From positions 1-64,000 of the forward strand of contig JAUYQQ010000022.1 in assembly GCA_030697165.1 (NCBI GenBank): a stretch of 64,000 bases of DNA, read 5' to 3'. Made by a program: the position numbers and the translations under genes. The notes under the pieces were generated by a model. That model made no database searches. It had not been told where the DNA came from and worked only from the letters and a program-made list of their open reading frames with translations. Source of the stretch: Acidobacteriota bacterium. Lineage in GTDB: Bacteria > Acidobacteriota > Vicinamibacteria > Vicinamibacterales > UBA2999. Positions 1 through 8,182 of this stretch are shown piece by piece (the stretch's first letter is position 1; every line of letters starts with the position of its first letter).

Positions 1-84
1 AAGGCCGGTTTGATCCCGGCAATGCCGCACCCACAGGGGGCGCTCGCCGGCGAGCCGGCTCGCGCTGACCGCAGAAAACAGTGA

Positions 85-141
85 TTAGGAGGGGGTCAGT
101 TTTAGTGGCGCAAGGGGGTCAATTTCCCCTGTCGTTTGACA
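85..141. mobile_element. probable IS21-family insertion sequence terminus
   Basis: Two spaced copies of a GGGGGTCA-A/G-TTT motif (about 91-103 and 114-124) are followed by TGTCGTTTGACA (130-141). Multiple internal repeats ending in a TGTCRTTTGACA-like tip are typical of IS21-family ends. The transposase genes would lie left of the window. Frame 1 is open from base 1 to a TGA at 82-84 and could be the tail of an element gene, but I cannot identify it. Family assignment is from memory of the end structure, not from a search. Confidence 0.5.
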
Positions 142-461
142 CATCGATCAGTTCGCCGGCGTGTTCGAATAACTTCCGTCATGACGCTTGACCCCGAGTG
201 GGTGCCGCACTTGATGCAGGAACAAGGCGGGATCAGGGCGCGGAGTCGTGGGTTTACCCCACGTCCATTAGCGCGCGAGGATATTCGCGGTGACCATCTA
301 CGGAGTCCGCACTGCCACTGACCGTGCGCGGCGCCCTTGCTACCACTCCTGCAAGTCTTGGCGGAAACGCACAGCTCAGGTTTAGGGCGATCAACTCTGG
401 CACGCGCGACGACGCCCGGCTCGCCATCGATCACCGGCGCGAACTGTCGGAGGTGCTGACG
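142..461. other. no gene recognised
   Basis: This stretch lies between the insertion-sequence end and the DtxR-family gene. Short open frames on both strands give arginine-rich, low-information translations with no recognisable family. I see no tRNA, clear promoter or terminator. It may be decayed sequence flanking the mobile element. Confidence 0.5.
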
Positions 462-1130
462 CTATCCCGTCACCAGCAACTTCGACGCCGCGCGCGCGCC
501 GATCGTCATGCGCGCGTCGTTGGCGCCCTTGAGGCGGACGCTGTCGGACACTTCGTCGCGCGCTTCGACCTCGATGGTCTGGCCCGGCTTGAGGTTGTTG
601 CCTTCGATGAACTGCAGAAACGCGGCATCCTGATCGGTCACGCGCGCCACGGTCACCGGCGTATTGAGCGGGCAGGTCAGCAGGCTTTCGAGCGTGCGAT
701 GGGGCAGGTGGCCCTCGGCGGTGGGAATGGGGTCGCCGTGCGGGTCCACTTCGGGTTGCCCGAGCATCTCGTCGATGCGTTCGATCAGGCGGTCCGACAC
801 CACGTGCTCCATCTGCTCCGCATCGTCGTGCACCTCGTCCCACTTCATGCCGATCACCTGGACGAGGAACAGTTCGATCAGGCGGTGGCGCCGCAGCACG
901 CGCGCGGCGAGCTTCTGCCCGGCCGGCGTCAACCGCACGCCGTTGTACGGCTCGTAGACCACAAGGTCTGACTCGGATAGAGCCTTGACCATGGTGGTGG
1001 CCGTGCCGGGAGCAATGCCCAGCGCGACGGCCAGCTGACCCATCGGCACGAGCTTCTGGCCGGCCGCGAGGTGGGTCTCGCCAACGTAGATCGCTTTCAG
1101 GTAGTTTTCGACGGTACTCGACGGAAGCAT
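462..1130 (-). CDS. DtxR/MntR-family metal-dependent transcriptional regulator
   Basis: This 222-aa protein is a metal-sensing repressor. It has an N-terminal winged helix (residues about 1-65, beginning SSTVENYLKAIY), a DtxR dimerisation and metal domain (about 66-140, with RRHRLIELFL and a DPHGDPIP segment) and a C-terminal FeoA/SH3-like domain (about 150-222). In DtxR the residue before PHG is a Cys metal ligand. Here it is Asp, which may favour manganese or another metal; this is inference. The gene diverges from the iron-transport operon starting at 1217 and shares an 86-bp intergenic region containing a perfect palindrome, so it probably regulates that operon and possibly itself. The ATG start follows an AT-rich leader. 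Confidence 0.93.
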   Translation of the reverse strand: MLPSSTVENYLKAIYVGETHLAAGQKLVPMGQLAVALGIAPGTATTMVKALSESDLVVYEPYNGVRLTPAGQKLAARVLRRHRLIELFLVQVIGMKWDEVHDDAEQMEHVVSDRLIERIDEMLGQPEVDPHGDPIPTAEGHLPHRTLESLLTCPLNTPVTVARVTDQDAAFLQFIEGNNLKPGQTIEVEARDEVSDSVRLKGANDARMTIGARAASKLLVTG

Positions 1131-1171
1131 TTATTTTTCAGCATGTTACCAAACTTGCGCAGGAAGGCCAT

Positions 1172-1218
1172 TTGACTTTTTGTCAGCTGCCGTGATGTAA
1201 TTTTGATGACTCAAAATT
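1172..1218 (+). promoter_or_regulatory. promoter and palindromic operator of the iron-transport operon
   Basis: A sigma70-like promoter is visible: TTGACT at 1172-1177, an 18-nt spacer, and TGTAAT at 1196-1201. A perfect 8+8 bp palindrome, AATTTTGA-TGAC-TCAAAATT, covers 1199-1218 and so overlaps the -10 box and the expected transcription start. A smaller palindrome (TGAC, five T, GTCA) lies at 1173-1185. The TTG start codon of the first gene begins at 1217, inside the palindrome, so the leader would be only about 10 nt. Placement suits repression by the divergent DtxR-family protein; the binding protein is inferred. Confidence 0.6.
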
Positions 1219-2251
1219 GTTGATCTACCTCATCCTTCTGCTCGTCGCCGCACTCGGACTCTTTGCCCCGACCTTCGGGTTGGTCGCGCAGGTGCGCAAG
1301 TACCGCCTTTCGCTGACGCGCGAGCGCACCGAGAACGCCCTCAAGCACCTGTTGCGGCAAGCCACCGACGGCCACACTGCGTCGTTTGCCTCGCTGCAGG
1401 GCGTGCTCCGCATGGGTGACCGGCAGTTGATGGCGCTAACGCAGAGACTCGAGCGCGAGGGCCTGGTCCGGTCCGAAGGCGCGCAGTTCCAGCTGACGCC
1501 TGAAGGGGAGCGCGTGGCGCTGCACGTCCTGCGCGCGCACCGGTTGTGGGAACTGTACCTGGCCGACGAACTCGGCGTCCCGATCGATCGCGTTCACGAG
1601 CAGGCCGAGCGGGCCGAACACGGACTAACCAAGCAACAACTGGATCGGCTATCGGCATCGATGGGCCATCCCGCACACGATCCCCACGGCGACCCGATCC
1701 CCTCCGGCGACGGGGCCGTGCCCGAGTCACCGGGCACACCACTCGGCGCGTGGCCGCCCTCGACCCCCGGCCGCATCGTGCATCTCGAGGACGAGCCGCC
1801 GCTGGCCTTCGCGCAACTGTCCGCCGAGGGACTGCGCCTTGGGCAGGTCATCCGCGTGATCGATCGCTCGCCGACCCGCGTCGTACTCAGCGACGGCGAG
1901 AACGAGTACCGCCTGGCTCCCGTGGTCGCGGCCAACATTCATGTCGCCGCGGTGCTGGCCGAATCGGCGCCTGCCGCCTGGCCCGACGGAGTGATCCCGC
2001 TGAGCGGCCTGCCGACCGGCGCTACCGCGGAGGTCGTCGCGCTCGATCCCGCGTTTCGCGGCTTCGCCCGGCGGCGCTTGCTCGATCTGGGTTTCACGCC
2101 GGGCGCGCGCATTCGCAGTGACCTGGCGACCTTTGCCGGCGACCCGCGCGCCTATCGGCTGCGCGGCACCACCATTGCGTTGCGGCGCGAACAATCGGAT
2201 CGCGTACTCGTCAAGCGGCTGCCTGATGAAGGATTGAGAAGCGCATCATGA
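1217..2251 (+). CDS. membrane-anchored DtxR-like/FeoA fusion protein
   Basis: This 344-aa protein begins with one hydrophobic membrane segment (residues about 3-25). A DtxR-type winged helix and dimerisation region follows (about 38-165, with the same DPHGDPIP segment as the neighbouring regulator), then an SH3-like stretch (about 195-245) and a C-terminal FeoA domain (about 255-335, including RRRLLDLGFTPGARI). FeoA proteins assist the FeoB ferrous-iron transporter. The gene overlaps feoB by 4 nt (ATGA) and is first in the operon. The start is TTG at 1217 or 1220, with no clear Shine-Dalgarno because the operator occupies that position. It could be a membrane-tethered metal sensor that modulates FeoB; that role is inference. 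Confidence 0.85.
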   Translation: MLIYLILLLVAALGLFAPTFGLVAQVRKYRLSLTRERTENALKHLLRQATDGHTASFASLQGVLRMGDRQLMALTQRLEREGLVRSEGAQFQLTPEGERVALHVLRAHRLWELYLADELGVPIDRVHEQAERAEHGLTKQQLDRLSASMGHPAHDPHGDPIPSGDGAVPESPGTPLGAWPPSTPGRIVHLEDEPPLAFAQLSAEGLRLGQVIRVIDRSPTRVVLSDGENEYRLAPVVAANIHVAAVLAESAPAAWPDGVIPLSGLPTGATAEVVALDPAFRGFARRRLLDLGFTPGARIRSDLATFAGDPRAYRLRGTTIALRREQSDRVLVKRLPDEGLRSAS

Positions 2252-3066
2252 GCGTCGAACACAATTGCGAAGCCTGCCCGGTGCATGCCGAAATGGCGCA
2301 GCTCGGCGCGGCCGTCGGGGCGTTCGATCGCGTCGTGGCCCTGGCCGGCAATCCAAACACCGGTAAGTCCACGCTGTTCAACTCGCTGACCGGCCTGCGC
2401 CAGCACACCGGCAACTGGCCCGGCAAGACCGTCACGCGCGCCGAGGGCGGCTTTCAGTTCGGCGGCGTCCGCTACAAGCTCGTTGACCTGCCGGGTACCT
2501 ACTCGCTGTTGTCGGCGTCCGACGATGAGGAGGTCGCGCGGAATTTCCTGTTGTTCGGCCGGCCGGATTGCACCGTGGTCGTGGTGGATGCCAGCGCGCT
2601 CGAACGCAACTTGTACTTGGTGCTCCAGGTGCTCGAGATCACCGATCGCGTCGTGGTGGCCGTGAACCTGATGGACGAGGCCAAGCGGCGCGGCATCGAG
2701 GTCGACACGCGCAGCCTCGCGCGCGACCTGGGCGTGCCGGCCATCCCGATCGTGGCGCGCACCGGCGAGAACATGATGGCACTGCTTGGTGAAGTGGCGG
2801 CGGTCGCCTCGGGCGAGGCGGTGACGCAGCCGCTGCGGTCCAAGGGGACGCCGGAGTTCGAGCGCGCCATCAGCACGCTGGTGCCGATGATCGAAGCGGC
2901 GGCGCCCGGCGTGCCGAACGCGCGGTGGATTGCCATCCGCCTGCTCGACGGCGACGTGCCGGTGGAAGAGGCGCTGGCCAGCGGCCGGCTGGCGGAACTG
3001 GTGGTGCGGCAGCAAGCCCCGGATGCCCGCTTCAGCAAGAAGATCGCGCTGCAGGGGGCGCAGTGA
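2248..3066 (+). CDS. feoB: FeoB GTPase subunit (N-terminal half, split FeoB)
   Basis: This 272-aa protein is the cytoplasmic G domain of the ferrous iron transporter. Visible motifs are G1 GNPNTGKST (residues 34-42), the G2 region HTGNWPGKTV, G3 DLPGTYSL and G4 NLMDE. A helical GDI-like region fills the C-terminus. The N-terminus carries CEACPVH, a possible metal-binding or redox motif. The protein ends before any membrane segment. The permease half starts at 3063 in another frame with a GTGA overlap, so the two halves are separate but translationally coupled polypeptides. Full-length FeoB is normally one chain of about 700-800 aa. Confidence 0.95.
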   Translation: MSVEHNCEACPVHAEMAQLGAAVGAFDRVVALAGNPNTGKSTLFNSLTGLRQHTGNWPGKTVTRAEGGFQFGGVRYKLVDLPGTYSLLSASDDEEVARNFLLFGRPDCTVVVVDASALERNLYLVLQVLEITDRVVVAVNLMDEAKRRGIEVDTRSLARDLGVPAIPIVARTGENMMALLGEVAAVASGEAVTQPLRSKGTPEFERAISTLVPMIEAAAPGVPNARWIAIRLLDGDVPVEEALASGRLAELVVRQQAPDARFSKKIALQGAQ

Positions 3067-4466
3067 GCGAGGCGAGCGTCGTCACTCCCGCGGACATCGT
3101 CCGCGAGGCGGCGGCCCTGCGCCGCTCGCTCGATGCCGGCTTTCGCGAAGAGGTCGTGACGTCGCTATACGGTGAGGTGGAACGGATCACGCGGCGAGCC
3201 GTGCAGGATGCCGGTTCGCGTCCGCTCGAACTCGATCAGCGGATCGACCGGGTCGTGACCTCCCGGCTGTTCGGGCTGCCGCTGATGCTGGTGATCCTGG
3301 CGGTGATCTTCTGGCTCACGATCATCGGCGCCAACGTGCCGTCGCAGATGCTGGCGTCGGGGTTTTTCTGGTTCGAGGACCTGGCGGCCGGCTGGTTCAC
3401 CGAGCTCGGCTCGCCGTGGTGGCTCACCGGTTTTATCTGGCACGGCGTGTTTCGCGGGCTGGCCTGGGTGATTAGCGTGATGCTGCCGCCGATGGCGATC
3501 TTCTTTCCCCTCTTCACCATTCTCGAGGACCTGGGCTACCTGCCGCGGGTGGCCTTCAACCTCGACTACCTGTTCAAGCGCGCCGGGGCGCACGGCAAGC
3601 AGGCGCTGTCGATGGCCATGGGCTTTGGCTGCAACGCCGCCGGCGTGATTGCCACGCGCGTGATCGACTCGCCGCGCGAACGGCTGGTCGCGATCCTGAC
3701 CAACAACTTCGTGCCCTGCAACGGCCGTTTTCCGACGTTGATCATGCTGGCCACCATCTTTGTCGCCGCCGCGTTTCCGCCGGCCGTGGCCTCGCTGGTG
3801 GCCGCCGGGTCGGTGGTGGGGATCGTGCTGGTGGGGGTGCTGTTCACCCTGGTCGCGTCGTGGGCGCTGTCGAAGACCGTGTTGCGGGGCGAGGCCTCGG
3901 CTTTTACCCTCGAGTTGCCGCCCTACCGCCGGCCGGCGATGGCGCGGATCCTCTACACCTCGTTGATCGATCGCACGCTGTTCGTCTTGTGGCGCGCCAT
4001 TGTCACGGCCGCACCGGCCGGCGCGGTGATTTGGCTGCTGGCCAACATCTCGCCCGGTGGCGTGAGCCTGGCGACGCGGACCGCGACCTTCCTCGATCCG
4101 CTCGGCTGGGCCATGGGCCTGGACGGCGTGATCCTGCTCGCCTACATCATCGCCATTCCGGCCAACGAAATCGTCGTCCCGACCATGCTGATGGTCTACA
4201 TGTCGCAGGGCATGATGACCGAGATGGACTCGATGGACGGGCTGCGCGCCCTGCTCGTGGACGAGCACGGCTGGACCATGCTGACGGCGGTCAACCTGAT
4301 GTTGTTCTCGCTGCTGCACAATCCCTGCGCCACCACCATCATCACCATCTACAAGGAAACGCTGAGCGCGAAGTGGACCGCGATCGGCGCGTTGATGCCC
4401 CTGGCGCTGGGCTTCATCGTCACGCTCCTGACCGCCGCGATCGCCCGCACCCTTTTCGGGTTCTGA
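3063..4466 (+). CDS. feoB: FeoB permease subunit (C-terminal half, split FeoB)
   Basis: This 467-aa protein holds the polytopic membrane part of FeoB. The GTG start at 3063 overlaps the TGA of the GTPase gene, and an open frame further upstream is an artefact inside that gene. It has a short hydrophilic N-terminus (to about residue 60), then paired Gate-type hydrophobic regions, including LGYLPRVAFNLD and the conserved GFGCNAAGV motif. The Cys in GCNAAG and the Cys in VPCNGRFPTL are the family's pore-associated cysteines. Together with the upstream gene it forms the Fe(II) import channel. Its stop overlaps the start of ubiE. Confidence 0.94.
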   Translation: MSEASVVTPADIVREAAALRRSLDAGFREEVVTSLYGEVERITRRAVQDAGSRPLELDQRIDRVVTSRLFGLPLMLVILAVIFWLTIIGANVPSQMLASGFFWFEDLAAGWFTELGSPWWLTGFIWHGVFRGLAWVISVMLPPMAIFFPLFTILEDLGYLPRVAFNLDYLFKRAGAHGKQALSMAMGFGCNAAGVIATRVIDSPRERLVAILTNNFVPCNGRFPTLIMLATIFVAAAFPPAVASLVAAGSVVGIVLVGVLFTLVASWALSKTVLRGEASAFTLELPPYRRPAMARILYTSLIDRTLFVLWRAIVTAAPAGAVIWLLANISPGGVSLATRTATFLDPLGWAMGLDGVILLAYIIAIPANEIVVPTMLMVYMSQGMMTEMDSMDGLRALLVDEHGWTMLTAVNLMLFSLLHNPCATTIITIYKETLSAKWTAIGALMPLALGFIVTLLTAAIARTLFGF

Positions 4467-5173
4467 TGTCCCTGCGGACGGCGTTCGACACTCCTGACCG
4501 CAAACGCGCCCACAACCGCGCGCTGTTTGCGACCATCGCCGATCGTTACGACCTGATCACCAAGCTGCTCTCGTTCGGACAGGACGCGCGCTGGAAGCGC
4601 ACCCTGATCGCGCGGGCGCGCCTGCAGCCGGGGGAGCGCGTGCTCGACCTGGCGTGCGGCACCGGCGACCTGGCGTTTGCGGCCGCGGCACAGGGTGGGC
4701 GGGTGGTCGGCCTGGACCTCACCCATCGCATGCTGCAACTTGCCGCGCGCAAATCGGCGGCGGCCAGGTTGGTCACCGGCGACATGACCCACCTGCCGTT
4801 TGGGCCGCGGTCGTTCGACGTGGTGACCACGGGCTATGGGTTGCGCAACGTGCCGGATCTCGCGGCCGCCATCGACGAGATCGCCCGCGTCTTGCGGCCG
4901 GGCGGCCGCTTGCTGTCGCTCGACTTCAACCGCCCCGAGCCGCCGCTGGTCCGTGGCGCCTACCTGGCGTACCTCACGGTCGTCGGCGCCGGCCTTGGCT
5001 GGCTCCTGCACCGCGACCCCGACACCTATCGCTATATTCCCGCTTCGATTCGCCGCTACCCCGGTGCCGCCGGTGTGGCTGAGCTGCTGACCGCGCGAGG
5101 CTTCACCGCAGTGACGGTGGTGCCGCGGTTGTTTGGGCTGATGACCCTGCACGTCGCACAACGCGCGCGCTAA
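4466..5173 (+). CDS. ubiE: demethylmenaquinone/ubiquinone C-methyltransferase
   Basis: This 235-aa class I SAM-dependent methyltransferase has the UbiE/MenG signatures: FATIADRYDLITKLLSFGQD near the N-terminus, the SAM loop LDLACGTGDLAF, and GYGLRNVPD with LRPGGRLLSLDFNRPE. The C-terminal RDPDTYRYIPASIRRYPG matches the family's YxYLxxSI-type segment. It methylates demethylmenaquinone in the last step of quinone synthesis. The futalosine-pathway gene mqnE at 47315 suggests menaquinone is the substrate. The ATG overlaps the feoB stop (TGATG), so it is translated with the iron operon; I see no functional link beyond that. Confidence 0.93.
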   Translation: MSLRTAFDTPDRKRAHNRALFATIADRYDLITKLLSFGQDARWKRTLIARARLQPGERVLDLACGTGDLAFAAAAQGGRVVGLDLTHRMLQLAARKSAAARLVTGDMTHLPFGPRSFDVVTTGYGLRNVPDLAAAIDEIARVLRPGGRLLSLDFNRPEPPLVRGAYLAYLTVVGAGLGWLLHRDPDTYRYIPASIRRYPGAAGVAELLTARGFTAVTVVPRLFGLMTLHVAQRAR

Positions 5174-5268
5174 CGTTGGCTCCCTCCTCAACCGATTAAC
5201 TAAGTGAACGCGGTGTTCGAAGTGTGCACTGCTATGCAGCGCCCTGCACTTTGGCACGCTGACAGTGT

Positions 5269-5322
5269 GGCACCCTAGGCACCTCAGGCACCTCAGGCAC
5301 CGTAGGCACCGTAGGCACCGTA
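5269..5322. repeat. 9-bp tandem repeat, GGCACC(C/T/G)TA family, copy 1
   Basis: About six imperfect units of GGCACC plus TA-type trinucleotides fill the region just upstream of the GTG start at 5329. This is the reverse complement of the GTGCCTAAG units seen at 12454, 47254 and 54159, and has the same orientation as the copy at 38435. Its closeness to the start leaves no room for a normal Shine-Dalgarno except within the T-rich bases at 5323-5328. Confidence 0.85.
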
Positions 5323-5328
5323 TTTTTT

Positions 5329-7689
5329 GTGGCATTAGTCGAATCCCTCCTTTCCGCGATGGTCCGCGCCGACGGCGACGCGCTGGTGATGCACGTCGGC
5401 GAGCGGCCGTACGTCGTGGTGGGTGCCGGGACGCTCGACCTGTCGACGCAGATTCTCAACCTCGACGCCATGACCGGCATGCTGCAGCAGCTGTTGCCGA
5501 CGGCCGCGCAGGATTCGCTCCAGGAGTTTGGCGCGGTGGAGCATCGACTCCCGGCGCACGAGGGCGACGCCTTTACCGTCGTCGCCGCGCGCGGCGGCGA
5601 CGACATCTGGATCGAGATTCGCCGGCGCCGCCAGGCGGCCGTGGCGGCGGCCCCGGCGGCCGTGGCCCCCGCGCCGCCAGCTGCCGTTGAAGTCGTGACC
5701 CCACCGGCGATGGTCGAAAGCGTTCCCGACCCAGTCATCGAAGCTGTGGCCGAACCCGGCGTCGAGATGGTTGCCGAACCAGCCATCGAGAGCGTGGCCG
5801 AGCCCGTTATCGAAAGCGTCGCGGAACCGATCATCGAGAGCGCTGCCGAGCCCGTCATCGAACCCGTTCACGAACCCGTGATCGAGAGCGCGGCTGAGCC
5901 GCTCATCGAAAGCGCTGTCGAACCAGTCATCGAGAACGTGCCCGAACCGATCGAGATCGCTCCCGAACCGGTTCTGGTTGAAGCCGTCGCGGCTGTTGAA
6001 GTGGCGCCGCCCATCGAAGCACCGCTCGCCGAAGCGCCCGTGGTCGTCGAGGTCTCATTGTCTGAAGACGAACAGCGAGTGCTCGACGAACTGCAGGCGA
6101 TCGAGGACGCGCAGGCCCTCGACGAGCCAGTGCTGACCGACGCGGACCTGTGGCCGCTCGCCGACGAGCCGCCACCGGTGGCCGAGATCGCGGAGATGGT
6201 CGTCGAGACTCCCGAGCCGGTTGCCGAGAGCCTCGAGATGGTCGCCGAGGTTCCCGAGCCGGTCGCCGAGATCGCTGAGATTCCAGAGCCGGTTGCCGAG
6301 GAGTCAGCCGCCGCCGAAGCGCCGTCATCAGTCGAGATGCTCGAAGGGCGGCTGTGGCCACCAGCCGAGGTGCCAGAGGTGCTCGAGCCACCCTTGGCCG
6401 AGCCGATGGTGGCACTCGAACCGCCCGTCACGATCGCAGAGCCGGTTGCACCAGAGCCACCGGCTGCATACGAGCCTCCCGCGGCTTACGAGGCGCCTGC
6501 GGCATTCCACCCTCCCGACGTTCCAGAACTGGCGCCCGTGCTCCAGATGACGCGGACCGTCCGTATTGAAGTGCCGCCCCGCTCCACCAACGTGCGCGTC
6601 TCCGGCGTCGAGCGGTTGCTGCGGCTTGCCGCCGCGCGCACCGCGTCGGCGCTGTTTGTCACGTCCGATTGCCGTCCCTCGATTCGCGTGGAGGGCGACA
6701 TCCGCCCGCTCGAGGGCGAGCCCACCATGAGCCGGGCCGACGTCGAAGCGGCGGTCATGGAGATTGTGCCCGAGACGGCACAGGAAGCGGTCGGCCGCGG
6801 CGACTCCACGGAGTGGATCACCGAGTTCGCCGACCTCGGCCGCGTCCGTTGCATGACCTTTACCGATCACCGCGGGCCAGGCGTGGTGTTCCGGATGATC
6901 GCGACCCGCGCCGCCACGGCCGAACAACTCGGCCTGTCGCGCGAGGTGCAGGCACTGGCCACCGAGCCGCAGGGCCTGGTGCTGGTCGCCGGCTCGCACG
7001 GCAGCGGCAAGTCAACCCTGGTGTCGGCGCTGGTGGACCTCGTCAACCGTCAGCGGGCCGAATACGTGGTCACGCTCGAACGGCAAATCCGGCTCGTCCA
7101 CGACAACCGCACCGCCATTGTCAGCCAGCGCGAAATTCGCGGTGGCGCGGACGAAGCGCTGACCGCCGCGCGCGCGGCCCTGCGCGAGGACCCCGACGTG
7201 CTGGTCGTCGATGACCTCGTGTCGGCGCAAATGGTCCCGCTGTTGCTGCAGGCCGCCTCCGAAGCCCTGGTGTTCGTCTCGATCGCGGCGCCGTCGATGA
7301 CCGACGCCGTTGAGCGTTTCGTCGAGCTGGCGCCGGCCAGCACGCGCGCCGGCGTCCAGGCGGCTATGGCCGAGTCGTTCCGCGGCGGCGTGTCGCAGGT
7401 GTTGTTGAAGAAGGCCGGCGGCGGACGGGTCGCGGCTCGTGAAGTGTTGCTGGCGACGGCCGCGGTCACGCGCGTCATCAGCGACGGTGTGCCGGGACAG
7501 CTGCAGAAGGCGCTCGAAGGCGGACGCAAGCACGGCATGGTGCCCATGGCCGACGCGCTGGTCGCCCTCGTGCATTCGGGAGTGGTCGATGTGCGCGAGG
7601 CGTTCCGCAAGTCGCCCGATCGCGACCGCTTGCTGGCCGGCCTCAAGCGCGAAGGCATCGATACGAGCGTCGTCGAACGCCTGGCCTAG
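5329..7689 (+). CDS. PilT-like ATPase with a long E/P/V repeat linker and degenerate active site
   Basis: This 786-aa protein resembles twitching-motility PilT/secretion ATPases but is about twice as long. Residues 1-110 look like a divergent PilT N-domain. Residues about 129-220 are octapeptide repeats (consensus VAEPVIES), followed by further E/P/V/A-rich linker to about 420. Residues about 420-786 follow PilT colinearly. Walker A is intact (GSHGSGKST, 555-563) and ALREDPDVLVVDD aligns with the Walker B region. The catalytic Glu of VGEMRD is replaced by Asp, the Asp-box IEDPIE reads LERQIR, and the His-box GTLHT is absent. Hydrolysis may be weak or regulatory. The start is GTG; ATG at 5359 is an alternative. 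The linker is low-complexity but in frame. Confidence 0.75.
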   Translation: MALVESLLSAMVRADGDALVMHVGERPYVVVGAGTLDLSTQILNLDAMTGMLQQLLPTAAQDSLQEFGAVEHRLPAHEGDAFTVVAARGGDDIWIEIRRRRQAAVAAAPAAVAPAPPAAVEVVTPPAMVESVPDPVIEAVAEPGVEMVAEPAIESVAEPVIESVAEPIIESAAEPVIEPVHEPVIESAAEPLIESAVEPVIENVPEPIEIAPEPVLVEAVAAVEVAPPIEAPLAEAPVVVEVSLSEDEQRVLDELQAIEDAQALDEPVLTDADLWPLADEPPPVAEIAEMVVETPEPVAESLEMVAEVPEPVAEIAEIPEPVAEESAAAEAPSSVEMLEGRLWPPAEVPEVLEPPLAEPMVALEPPVTIAEPVAPEPPAAYEPPAAYEAPAAFHPPDVPELAPVLQMTRTVRIEVPPRSTNVRVSGVERLLRLAAARTASALFVTSDCRPSIRVEGDIRPLEGEPTMSRADVEAAVMEIVPETAQEAVGRGDSTEWITEFADLGRVRCMTFTDHRGPGVVFRMIATRAATAEQLGLSREVQALATEPQGLVLVAGSHGSGKSTLVSALVDLVNRQRAEYVVTLERQIRLVHDNRTAIVSQREIRGGADEALTAARAALREDPDVLVVDDLVSAQMVPLLLQAASEALVFVSIAAPSMTDAVERFVELAPASTRAGVQAAMAESFRGGVSQVLLKKAGGGRVAAREVLLATAAVTRVISDGVPGQLQKALEGGRKHGMVPMADALVALVHSGVVDVREAFRKSPDRDRLLAGLKREGIDTSVVERLA

Positions 7690-7735
7690 CGAAGGGGCCA
7701 GCCCGGTCGGTGTTTAATCTGCGCCAATCTGTGGC

Positions 7736-8164
7736 CTACAAGAGCCAGGGCCGCAGTTCTTCCAGCAACATCTCGATCACATCGTCTTCCGTCAGCTGTG
7801 CCAGCGGCGTGTTGCCCTTGATCGGGCGATCCGATTGCACGATGCGGCTGCCGCGGACGCGGGTGATGGTGACGAGCGGCTGCGGCGGGTTGGCGGCGGT
7901 GTCCAGCTCGAGCTCGATGCTGTCGTCGCGCTGGCGTTCCGACTGCAGCCGCGCGCCGCCGGCCGGGGTCATTACCTCGAAGTGCAGGCCCTCGGATTTC
8001 AGGATGTTCGCAAACATCTTGAACACCGGGATCGCGGCGCCTTCGAGGAAGGTCTCGTAGGCCTTGGTGGCCTCGGTGACCCGGCCGCGGCGTTCCGCCT
8101 GGTCCCTGCGAGCCTGCTCAATCGCGGTCTTGACCCGCTTCCGGACGACAGCCACATCAGCCAT
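7736..8164 (-). CDS. conserved hypothetical protein
   Basis: This 142-aa soluble protein has no domain I recognise. It starts with a basic, helical region (residues 1-45, rich in Arg, Lys and Gln, possibly coiled coil). A mixed alpha/beta segment follows, with TPAGGARLQSERQRDDSIELELDT, and an acidic hydrophobic C-terminus, EDDVIEMLLEELRPWLL. No signal peptide, membrane segment or cysteine is visible. It is convergent with the PilT-like gene (46-bp gap) and precedes the CoA transferase gene on the same strand by order of transcription only in the reverse sense, so no operon is clear. Codon use matches its neighbours, which supports a real gene. Confidence 0.7.
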   Translation of the reverse strand: MADVAVVRKRVKTAIEQARRDQAERRGRVTEATKAYETFLEGAAIPVFKMFANILKSEGLHFEVMTPAGGARLQSERQRDDSIELELDTAANPPQPLVTITRVRGSRIVQSDRPIKGNTPLAQLTEDDVIEMLLEELRPWLL

Positions 8165-8182
8165 TGCTCTGATCTTACTCGT

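Noticed and set aside
2925-3062. N-terminal extension of the FeoB permease from an ATG at 2925
   Set aside because: The extension is an Arg/Gly-rich out-of-frame reading of the GTPase gene; GTG 3063 overlaps the GTPase stop.
3165-4319. Long antisense open frame across the FeoB permease gene
   Set aside because: His/Gln/Arg-rich translation with no family; it is a GC-rich shadow of the strong feoB signal.
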